The notes under the pieces were generated by a model. That model worked only from the letters and a program-made list of their open reading frames with translations, searched no databases and was not told the origin of the DNA. From Bacteroidota bacterium (GTDB lineage: Bacteria > Bacteroidota > Bacteroidia > Chitinophagales > LD1): a stretch of DNA of 6,655 nt. The DNA lies in contig CANGXE010000089.1 in assembly GCA_947457525.1 (NCBI GenBank), forward strand, positions 1 to 6,655, read 5' to 3'. This document shows, in pieces, positions 1-6,305 of the stretch (position 1 is its first letter; each line of letters opens with the position of its first letter). The position numbers and the translations under genes are program-made.

Positions 1-1139
1 ACAATGATTTGCGCAGAAGCGATGTGGAGGGGGCTATCAAAAAGTATACAAATGCGATTTTAGTTGATCCATCATTTGCAGAAGCGTATATGAAACGCGC
101 TAATGTATACAGCCGAATAATGCGCAGCACAGAAGCTTTGAAAGATTATAATAAAGCTATTCAGCTAAATCCTCAGTCGGTGATCATTTATGATGCTCGA
201 GCTAAAGCGCGTGTGCTTCAGACCGATTATGAAGGGGCGGTGAAAGACATTGATGAAGCATTAAAAATCGAACCAACCAACCAAGATTTATTGGAAGAAC
301 GGGCCTATGTGAAGGAGTTAAAAAGTGATTTTGGCAATGCAATGCGTGATTATGACTCTATAATTGCCCAACATCCCAATGACACTTTAGTTTACATAAA
401 ACGAGGCAAATTGCATCTACAGCTTAAAAACTATGCACTTGCCACAGCCGATATTCAAAAAGCAATATTACTTGATCCTAACTCGGCTATTGGCTATGAT
501 GTTTGGGGTTTGATTCAATATCAAGAGTCAAATTATGAGCAAGCCATTAATTTTTTTACAAAAGCGATTAGTTTGAAACCTAACTTTGCTGTGGCTTATT
601 TTAATCGCAGTATGGCTAAAAAAGCAGCAGAGGATTTGGAAGGAGCATTAAAAGATCTCGACCAAGCTATTGCTATTGATCAGAGCTATACAATGGCTTA
701 CTTTAATCGGGCTATCGCAAAAAAGCAGTTGGGTGATTTGAATGGCTCAAAGACAGATTATGATAAAACACTTTTTTTACAAGACGACTTTGCTGATGCA
801 TTTCTCAACCGAGGTGTTACGAATAAAATGTTGGGGGAGTATGGTTTAGCATTAAGTGATTTTAAAACTGCCGTTATGTTGAATCCTGAAAACCCCAAAA
901 TGCATAATGCCTTGGGTAATATCCGTGTTATGTTTGGGGACTATAACTCTGCTGTTCGTGATTTTGACAAAGCCATTCAACTAGATGTAAATTTTAGCTC
1001 TGCCTTTCATAATCGAGGATTGGCAAAAATCCTATTGCACAAAACCGATGAGGGTTGTGAAGATTTGCAAACTGCTCTTCGAATGGGCTATGACAAAGCA
1101 AGTGAGCTAATCGCTGGTTTCTGCGAAGACCGTAATTAA
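1..1139 (+). CDS. TPR-repeat protein, 5'-truncated by the window edge
   Basis: The reading frame is open to the left edge (first whole codon at position 3), so the true start lies outside and the TTG at 9 is just an internal Leu codon. The visible 378 residues are almost entirely TPR. After half a repeat (residues 1-25) come ten consecutive 34-residue units beginning at residues 26, 60, 94, 128, 162, 196, 230, 264, 298 and 332. Each shows the TPR pattern: an aromatic or Leu near position 4, Gly or Ala near 8, the helix-B 'A..D...A' block, and 'NP' or a variant near 31-32 (for example NPQS, EPTN, DPNS, KPNF). A 13-residue tail with a late Cys closes the protein, an ending common in Bacteroidota TPR proteins. 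TPR superhelices bind proteins; the partner is unknown. Signal peptide, lipobox or other N-terminal domains cannot be judged. A terminator-like hairpin follows the stop, so it is probably transcribed separately from the exporter operon. Confidence 0.93.
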   Translation, partial: NDLRRSDVEGAIKKYTNAILVDPSFAEAYMKRANVYSRIMRSTEALKDYNKAIQLNPQSVIIYDARAKARVLQTDYEGAVKDIDEALKIEPTNQDLLEERAYVKELKSDFGNAMRDYDSIIAQHPNDTLVYIKRGKLHLQLKNYALATADIQKAILLDPNSAIGYDVWGLIQYQESNYEQAINFFTKAISLKPNFAVAYFNRSMAKKAAEDLEGALKDLDQAIAIDQSYTMAYFNRAIAKKQLGDLNGSKTDYDKTLFLQDDFADAFLNRGVTNKMLGEYGLALSDFKTAVMLNPENPKMHNALGNIRVMFGDYNSAVRDFDKAIQLDVNFSSAFHNRGLAKILLHKTDEGCEDLQTALRMGYDKASELIAGFCEDRN

Positions 1140-1146
1140 TGCTGTG

Positions 1147-1192
1147 CCAACAATTAGCATAATTTAATATTTATTGTTGGACTGGTTTTTTT
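1147..1192 (+). terminator. Probable intrinsic terminator after the TPR gene
   Basis: A perfect 8-bp inverted repeat, CCAACAAT (1147-1154) and ATTGTTGG (1173-1180), encloses an 18-nt AT-rich loop. It is followed, after ACTGG, by a run of seven T (1186-1192). It begins 8 nt after the TPR stop codon, where a terminator is expected. The 5-nt gap between stem and T-run and the AT-rich stem make it weaker than a textbook terminator. Confidence 0.5.
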
Positions 1193-1252
1193 GCAATAAA
1201 CGCTAAAATTCACTGGTGGTTTTTAATGAATTAGCACTAAAAAAGGATTTTA

Positions 1253-1268
1253 AACTAATCAGTTAGTT
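1253..1268. promoter_or_regulatory. Inverted repeat upstream of the exporter operon (possible operator)
   Basis: AACTAA (1253-1258) and TTAGTT (1263-1268) form a 6-bp inverted repeat with spacer TCAG. A further TTAGTT lies at 1274-1279, so AAACTAA (1252-1258) also pairs with TTAGTTT (1274-1280). The 8-mer AACTAATC (1253-1260) recurs at 1345-1352 next to the candidate promoter. A shared word in two small palindromes of one intergenic region suggests a regulator-binding site, but in AT-rich DNA chance is a real alternative. No regulator gene is visible in the window. Confidence 0.25.
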
Positions 1269-1339
1269 AGATTTTAGTTTCTTATTCTGTACATAGAGAG
1301 ATAGATGGGGATATTGAAATTATGTTACAATGAGAATCA

Positions 1340-1351
1340 ATTAGAACTAAT
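1340..1351. promoter_or_regulatory. ATTAG-AA-CTAAT palindrome abutting the candidate promoter
   Basis: ATTAG (1340-1344) and CTAAT (1347-1351) are perfect inverted arms around AA. The palindrome ends 4 nt before the TAnnTTTG match at 1356-1363, so a protein bound here would overlap the space between the -33 and -7 elements and could repress. It shares AACTAATC with the upstream inverted repeat at 1253. The function is inferred from position and symmetry only. Confidence 0.3.
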
Positions 1352-1355
1352 CCCT

Positions 1356-1363
1356 TAATTTTG
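1356..1363 (+). promoter_or_regulatory. Candidate -7 promoter element for the exporter operon
   Basis: TAATTTTG is an exact match to TAnnTTTG, the -7 element used by the primary sigma factor of Bacteroidota. It is the only exact + strand match I found between the TPR gene and the operon. I see no convincing TTG/TTTG -33 element 17-23 nt upstream, and a chance match in about 240 nt of AT-rich DNA is not negligible. If real, transcription would begin near 1370, leaving a leader of roughly 15 nt before the ATG at 1384 and excluding the GTG at 1363 as a start. Confidence 0.4.
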
Positions 1364-1383
1364 TGTTCTTTACGGACCATTTT

Positions 1384-1641
1384 ATGCATATCCTTGTTAT
1401 CCTATTCTTTTTGCTCGGACTTGTTGCCTATGCGTTAACGACCGATTTGTATGTTCCCAAACCTCTTGATCAAACGTTATTTATCCAAAAAGCAAACTTG
1501 GATGTACACAAACAATTGATATTAATCAATTTAAACGCTCACAAATCATCATCTTCAAAAATAATGTTGAGTGAAGCTCCACAATTTAGCTTGGGCAATA
1601 GTATTCTTATTTATAACAATGATATGAGACAACAGAACTAA
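1384..1641 (+). CDS. Small single-span membrane protein, first gene of the exporter operon
   Basis: This 85-residue protein matches no family I recognise. Residues 2-20 form one strongly hydrophobic helix (HILVILFFLLGLVAYAL), followed by a polar tail of about 65 residues with a VPKP turn, an alternating hydrophobic stretch (KQLILINLN) and an SSSSK run. No clear signal peptidase site or lipobox is visible, so it is probably membrane-anchored. The frame is also open from a GTG at 1363, giving 92 residues, but that GTG is the last base triplet region of a perfect TAnnTTTG promoter match and would add polar residues before the hydrophobic helix; ATG 1384 is preferred. The stop is 4 nt before the ABC gene start, which argues for cotranscription and translational coupling. 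I infer an accessory role for the exporter from position alone. A spurious ORF is possible but less likely given the spacing and the transmembrane helix. Confidence 0.6.
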   Translation: MHILVILFFLLGLVAYALTTDLYVPKPLDQTLFIQKANLDVHKQLILINLNAHKSSSSKIMLSEAPQFSLGNSILIYNNDMRQQN

Positions 1642-1645
1642 TATT

Positions 1646-3379
1646 ATGGCAACTACAGACAATAAAGAACCATTAAAACGGTTTTGGAAATTAGTTAATC
1701 TCGAAAAAGGAGAAATATTCACTATTTACTTTTATGCTGTTTTAAGCGGTTTGATTTATTTGAGTTTGCCGCTAGGGGTACAAGCAATCATTAATCTACT
1801 TTTTGGTGGCCTTGTTTCCACATCTATGGTAGTGCTTGTTTTTGTCGTTGTATTTGGTGTTTTTGCTAATGGATGGCTGCAAATCAAACAAATGAAAGTA
1901 AACGAGCGTATTCAACGAAGAATTTTTACTCGTTATAGTTTGCAGTTTGCCTATAAAATTCCGCGCCTAGACTTAATGGCTGTTGATGATTATTATTTAC
2001 CGGAGTTGGTTAACCGTTTTTTTGATACAGCATCTTTACAAAAAGGGTTTTCAAAAATGTTGATAGAGTTCCCATCAGCAACCGTTCAAATATTTTTTGG
2101 GTTACTCCTCCTCTCTTTTTACAACTCTGCTTTTATCTTCTTTGGCATAGGGCTGATAGCTTTAATTGTACTTATTTTTAGATTGACTTACAAACGTGGT
2201 ATAAGCACATCTTTGGAAGAATCAAATTATAAGTACGAGGTAGGTAATTGGCTAGAAGAGGTAGCTCGTACTATCAAAACATTCAAGTTTATGGGTGTGA
2301 CAGAGTATCCTTCAAAGAGAGCTGATTCAATGGTTAGTAATTATCTTGATGCTAGAGAAGAACATTTTGAAATTTTAAAAATTCAATATTGGAGTTTTGT
2401 ATTTTTTAAGGTGATTATTACAGCAGCACTTTTAATTATTGGTTCATTTTTAGTAATTGAACAGCAGATTAATATTGGTCAATTTATTGCAGCGGAAATT
2501 GTCATCATTACCCTTTTAAACTCCGTAGAAAAATTGATTAGCAGTTTAGATGTGGTTTATGATATGTTGACTTCACTTGAAAAAGTAAGTAAGCTATTAG
2601 AAAAACCGGAGGAAAGACAAGGTACTTTAGATATTGCGGAAAGCATAGAGAAGCATGGTATTAAAATTGAAGCACATAATTTGACTTACAGATTTTCCGG
2701 CCACAAAAAGAAGGTTTTATCTGATTTAAATTTTGAAATTCAAGCAGGCGAAAAGGTGTGTATTTTTGGCACACAAGGTTCAGGGAAAACTACTCTACTT
2801 AAAGTATTGACCGGTGCATTTCCGAATTACGAAGGGAAACTGTTATTTAATAATTATCCTTTAGGCGATTACGATCTTATTGCTTTGCGCCAACAGATTG
2901 GTGTGTATCTAGCTTCTCCAGATTTATTTTCCGGCACACTGCGTGAGAACTTGACTTTAGGCAATGACTCAATAACAACAGACAATATTTTACAAATAGC
3001 CGGTGAGGTTGGCTTGTTAAATTATATTCAATCGCTTGGTGAAGGATTGCATTCTTCGATTGATACTATTGGTAAAAATCTGCCTAGAAACACTATAACC
3101 AAAATACTATTAGCAAGAGCTTTGCTTACTCAGCCTAGGCTGTTGTTGATAGAGGATTGTTGGAGTTCTTTGGAAATTCAAGAACAAGAACACATCATCG
3201 AATATTTAACCCTCAATCAGCCATTCACACTAATCTCCGTTACCAATGATGAAGCTTTTGCTCAAAAATGTGACAGAATTATATTGTTGAGTGAGGGGAA
3301 GATTGTTAGTCAAGGTAGCTTTGAGCAAGTTAGACAGACAGTTGAATATAAGCGAGTGTTCAAACGATTAAGTTTGTAA
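1646..3379 (+). CDS. ABC exporter, fused membrane and ATPase domains, with non-canonical ATPase motifs
   Basis: This 577-residue half-transporter is the inner-membrane pump of a tripartite export system. Residues about 20-310 form a type I exporter membrane domain with about six hydrophobic segments (roughly 23-48, 58-77, 143-160, 161-180, 248-271, 276-300). There is no N-terminal C39 peptidase domain. The ATPase domain (about 338-577) keeps the A-loop Tyr348 and a perfect Walker A GTQGSGKT (375-382). Other motifs deviate: the Q-loop Gln is replaced (Ala423 in YLASPDLFSG), the LSGGQ signature reads LPRNT (479-483), Walker B reads LLLIED (499-504) so the usual Asp-Glu order is swapped, the D-loop is SSLE (507-510), and the H-loop His is Asn534 (SVTND). 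The frame is intact and the helix after the signature (ILLARALL) is well kept, so this does not look like a decaying pseudogene. By position it pairs with the HlyD and TolC proteins downstream; the substrate is unknown. Confidence 0.93.
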   Translation: MATTDNKEPLKRFWKLVNLEKGEIFTIYFYAVLSGLIYLSLPLGVQAIINLLFGGLVSTSMVVLVFVVVFGVFANGWLQIKQMKVNERIQRRIFTRYSLQFAYKIPRLDLMAVDDYYLPELVNRFFDTASLQKGFSKMLIEFPSATVQIFFGLLLLSFYNSAFIFFGIGLIALIVLIFRLTYKRGISTSLEESNYKYEVGNWLEEVARTIKTFKFMGVTEYPSKRADSMVSNYLDAREEHFEILKIQYWSFVFFKVIITAALLIIGSFLVIEQQINIGQFIAAEIVIITLLNSVEKLISSLDVVYDMLTSLEKVSKLLEKPEERQGTLDIAESIEKHGIKIEAHNLTYRFSGHKKKVLSDLNFEIQAGEKVCIFGTQGSGKTTLLKVLTGAFPNYEGKLLFNNYPLGDYDLIALRQQIGVYLASPDLFSGTLRENLTLGNDSITTDNILQIAGEVGLLNYIQSLGEGLHSSIDTIGKNLPRNTITKILLARALLTQPRLLLIEDCWSSLEIQEQEHIIEYLTLNQPFTLISVTNDEAFAQKCDRIILLSEGKIVSQGSFEQVRQTVEYKRVFKRLSL

Positions 3380-3408
3380 TTAACCAATTAAACGATAACA
3401 CAAACCAC

Positions 3409-4761
3409 ATGTGGCTAAATAAAAATATTAAAGAATTAGAAGCAGCAAAGCAACATTATACCTCCTATGGTAAAGCATTTGGTGTCAAAAATGAGCTAAA
3501 CGTTCTTGTTTGGTTATCCGGGTTGCTTGTTGTGTTTATTCTCATCTTATGTTTGCCATGGACGCAAAATATTCAGGCAAAAGGATTGATAACCACACGT
3601 TCACCACAAGAACGTCCACAAGAATTGAATACAGTTATTGCAGGTAGAATTGAGAAATGGTATGTGCGCGAGGGAGATTTGGTTAAAAAAGGAGATACCA
3701 TTATTAAAATAACAGAGGTAAAAGAAAATTATCTTGATCCAAATTTATTGGCAAGAACAGAAGAGCAAATTAGGGCTAAAGAAGGAACGGTTGACTTCTA
3801 TAGAGATAAAGTAACTGCCATTCAAAATCAGTTGGCGGCCATGTATCAAGCAAGAGAGCTTAAGCTCGAATCGCTTCGCAATAAAATCCAGCAATCCTTG
3901 CTTTATGTACAAACGGATAGTATGGGTTACGAGGCTGCAAAAACTGAAATCATCATAGCCAAAGACCAATTTAAGCGGGCAGAAGAATTGTATAAAAATG
4001 GCTTGATTTCCTTGACGGAGTTTGAACGTAGAAAGCAAACCCTACAAGTGGCTGAAGCAAAGCGCACCATGGCAGAAAATAAATTTATGAATGCCAAACA
4101 AGACTTACTGAACGCACGCATTGATTTAAATCAAACCGATAGAGAATACAGCGAGAAAATTTCGAAAGCAGAGTCGGAAAAATTTGCGACACTCTCTGAT
4201 GTAACAACAGGAGAAGGGGATGTGGCGAAACTAAAAAATCAGTTTTCGAACTATGCGATTCGCAATGCCTTCTATTATATCACAGCCCCTCAAAGCGGGC
4301 AAATCACTAAGACCATAAGTGCAGGTATAGGCGAAGTAATTAAAGAAGGTGAAATGGTGGCAAAAGTTGTGCCTCGAGATTTTGAATATGCTGTTGAAAT
4401 GTATGTTGACCCTGTAGACTTGCCGCTAGTTGTCATTGGTCAAAAAGTACGTTTCTTGTTTGATGGTTGGCCATCAATAGTTTTTAGCGGTTGGCCTAAT
4501 GTGAGTTATGGTACCTTTGGCGGTAAAGTTGTAGCTATCGACAACTCCATTTCAACTAATGGCAAGTTTCGAATATTAGTTGCTGAAGATTCGGCTGACG
4601 TTCCATGGCCTAGAGCATTGAAAGTTGGTGGTGGTGCCGTTGGTATGGCCTTGTTGAAAGACGTAGCTGTAGGTTATGAACTTTGGCGCAGGTTGAACGG
4701 TTTCCCTCCCGATTTTTATCAGTTTAACGAACCGGTTAAAAAAGAAGAGCAAAAAAAATGA
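3409..4761 (+). CDS. HlyD-family periplasmic adaptor (membrane fusion protein)
   Basis: This 450-residue adaptor bridges the inner-membrane ABC pump and the outer-membrane channel. It has a short cytoplasmic N-terminus, one transmembrane helix (about 32-49), the first half of a biotinyl/lipoyl-like domain (about 75-104, with VREGDLVKKGDTI), a long helical hairpin (about 113-265), the second lipoyl half (about 288-320, TAPQSGQITKTISAGIGEVI), then a beta-barrel domain (about 325-395). In the hairpin, R190, L194 and S201 fit the RxxxLxxxxxxS 'RLS' motif known from adaptor hairpin tips that contact TolC. A C-terminal segment after the barrel (about 400-440, with GGGAVGMALLKDV and LNGFPPDFY) is longer than in minimal adaptors; I recall similar ends in Bacteroidota homologues but cannot verify it. 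It starts 29 nt after the ABC gene and overlaps the TolC gene by ATGA, so the three are surely one operon. Length and domain order are normal for HlyD-type proteins. Confidence 0.94.
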   Translation: MWLNKNIKELEAAKQHYTSYGKAFGVKNELNVLVWLSGLLVVFILILCLPWTQNIQAKGLITTRSPQERPQELNTVIAGRIEKWYVREGDLVKKGDTIIKITEVKENYLDPNLLARTEEQIRAKEGTVDFYRDKVTAIQNQLAAMYQARELKLESLRNKIQQSLLYVQTDSMGYEAAKTEIIIAKDQFKRAEELYKNGLISLTEFERRKQTLQVAEAKRTMAENKFMNAKQDLLNARIDLNQTDREYSEKISKAESEKFATLSDVTTGEGDVAKLKNQFSNYAIRNAFYYITAPQSGQITKTISAGIGEVIKEGEMVAKVVPRDFEYAVEMYVDPVDLPLVVIGQKVRFLFDGWPSIVFSGWPNVSYGTFGGKVVAIDNSISTNGKFRILVAEDSADVPWPRALKVGGGAVGMALLKDVAVGYELWRRLNGFPPDFYQFNEPVKKEEQKK

Positions 4762-6212
4762 TGCATCGTTTTCAAACTTTTTTTGCGTTTTCAAAATGTG
4801 TACAGAAGCTTAATTTAATTTTTGGTTTCTTGTTGATGCACCATTTTTCTATTGCTCAAGTTGACTCATCTAAAGTACTTTCTTTAAATGAGTTTATGGA
4901 GATAGTTAAGTTATATCATCCGGTAGCGAAGCAAGCCAACTTGATACCTCAACAAGCACGCGAAGAATTGCGCATAGCCAGAGGTGGATGGGATCCATTG
5001 ATTTATTCTGATTATGACCAAAAAACATTTGATGGCGTTAATTACTACTCTTATTTTGAAAACAGTGTAAAAGTTCCGACTTGGTATGGCATTGAAGTTA
5101 AGGCAGGATATGATTTTATTTATGGAGATAGGATAAATAGCGAATCTAAATTACCAAAAGACGGTTTAGGTTATTTGGGGATTTCTGTGCCTTTGGGCAA
5201 AAATTTATTTATCGATAAAAAGCGTGCGGCTTTGCAGCAAGCTAAAATATTTCAGGAGGCTAGCCAGCAGCAAAAATTAGTTATTCTAAACGATGTTCTT
5301 TTTGATGCCCTAAAGGCTTATTATGATTGGAGTTATGCTTATAATGAGTTTTTGATTTTTACTGAAGCGGTTAATGTTGCGATAGTCAGAAATGAAGCTA
5401 CGATTAAGTCTGCTCTTTATGGTGATCGCCCCAACATAGATACCGTTGAATCTTTGACTCAATTACAAAGTAGGCAGTTTCAACGCAACGAGGCAAGGTT
5501 GAAATTTTTAAGCACTTCATTTGAGTTAAGTAATTTTTTGTGGTTAGATAATAATATATCCCGACCTATCGATACTACGCTAGTGCCAGTGGGTGTTACC
5601 TCTGATTTTCTTTCTAATACAGTTGACTTAAGCAAATTACAAGAGTTAGAAGTACAAGTGCGTTCAGCTCATCCGGAGATATTAAACTACAACTTTAAAC
5701 TTAACCAACTCAACGTAGAACGCAGACTAAAACTTGAAAATCTGAAGCCTACACTAAATGCCAATTATAATATCATCTCTGAGCGATTTAATTTTCAGAG
5801 TACAGCCGGATTGCTATTCACTAACAACTATAAATTTGGAATAAATTTTTCGATGCCGTTAACCTTTGCACAGGGCAGAGGAGAGCTCAAACTAACGAAA
5901 TTGAAAATCCAAAACACCCAACTTGATTTGGATTATAAAACACAACAGCTGCTCAACAAGCTTCGTACATACTATAATGAATTGATAATCCTTCAACAAC
6001 AAACAAGATTATACGAACAACAGATTGCTGCGCTCAAACAATTGTTTGATGGAGAGTCGAACCGATTTGTAAACGGAGAGAGTTCGTTATTTCTTGTCAA
6101 TGCTCGTGAAATAGCTTACCTCAGTGCACAGGTAAAGCTTCGCGAGTTACAAACTAAATACTACAAAACAGAAGCAGCTGTAAAATGGAGCGCAGGTCAA
6201 CTTGGGCAATAA
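4758..6212 (+). CDS. TolC-family outer-membrane efflux/secretion channel
   Basis: This 484-residue protein is the outer-membrane duct of the export system. A signal peptide covers about residues 1-33: an unusually long, basic and aromatic n-region, then LNLIFGFLL, ending SIA|Q. The mature part shows the duplicated OEP architecture: the first half begins at LSLNEFMEIVKLYHPVAKQA (41-60), and the second half begins around 289 (LSKLQELEVQVRSAHPEIL). Both halves have amphipathic, Gln-rich helices flanking beta segments (about 84-147 and 331-371). The C-terminal block GESSLFLVNAREIAYL (439-454) is the typical conserved end of the second repeat. The start ATG (4758) overlaps the adaptor stop as ATGA, with a second ATG immediately after. 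The eight A that precede it (4751-4758) give the A-rich initiation context usual in Bacteroidota. There is no type IX sorting domain, as expected for a protein that stays in the outer membrane. Confidence 0.94.
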   Translation: MMHRFQTFFAFSKCVQKLNLIFGFLLMHHFSIAQVDSSKVLSLNEFMEIVKLYHPVAKQANLIPQQAREELRIARGGWDPLIYSDYDQKTFDGVNYYSYFENSVKVPTWYGIEVKAGYDFIYGDRINSESKLPKDGLGYLGISVPLGKNLFIDKKRAALQQAKIFQEASQQQKLVILNDVLFDALKAYYDWSYAYNEFLIFTEAVNVAIVRNEATIKSALYGDRPNIDTVESLTQLQSRQFQRNEARLKFLSTSFELSNFLWLDNNISRPIDTTLVPVGVTSDFLSNTVDLSKLQELEVQVRSAHPEILNYNFKLNQLNVERRLKLENLKPTLNANYNIISERFNFQSTAGLLFTNNYKFGINFSMPLTFAQGRGELKLTKLKIQNTQLDLDYKTQQLLNKLRTYYNELIILQQQTRLYEQQIAALKQLFDGESNRFVNGESSLFLVNAREIAYLSAQVKLRELQTKYYKTEAAVKWSAGQLGQ

Positions 6213-6305
6213 GTTGATATTCAATAGCTAGTCCCACTTTTTAAATCAGTGCCAATTTTGATAAAACCTTTTTACTTTTAACTTACAAAACGAAACTTTT
6301 TGTTT

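Noticed and set aside
1646..3379. Reading the ABC gene as a pseudogene because of its missing motifs
   Set aside because: The frame is full length, Walker A and flanking helices are well kept, and it sits in an intact operon with no frameshift or stop; altered motifs alone do not show inactivation.
3745..4121. Two overlapping minus-strand frames within the adaptor gene
   Set aside because: They lie opposite the strongly supported helical hairpin of the HlyD protein, have no recognisable domain and no independent promoter signal; they are shadow frames.
4576..4794. Minus-strand frame across the adaptor-channel junction
   Set aside because: It is antisense to the ends of two well-supported genes and its low-complexity Phe-rich stretch is the complement of the A/Lys-rich adaptor end.
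6203..6242. Possible terminator after the channel gene: TGGG (6203-6206) with CCCA (6233-6236), then CTTTTT
   Set aside because: The stem has only four pairs around a 26-nt loop and overlaps the stop codon; the inner TTGA-TAT-TCAA hairpin is also only four pairs. This is too weak to call.
6257..6302. Promoter candidates before the metalloprotease gene: TTTG (6257-6260) with TACTTTTA (6273-6280), and ACTTTTTG (6295-6302)
   Set aside because: The first misses the final G of TAnnTTTG and has only 12 nt spacing; the second lacks the TA and lies 3 nt before the start codon.
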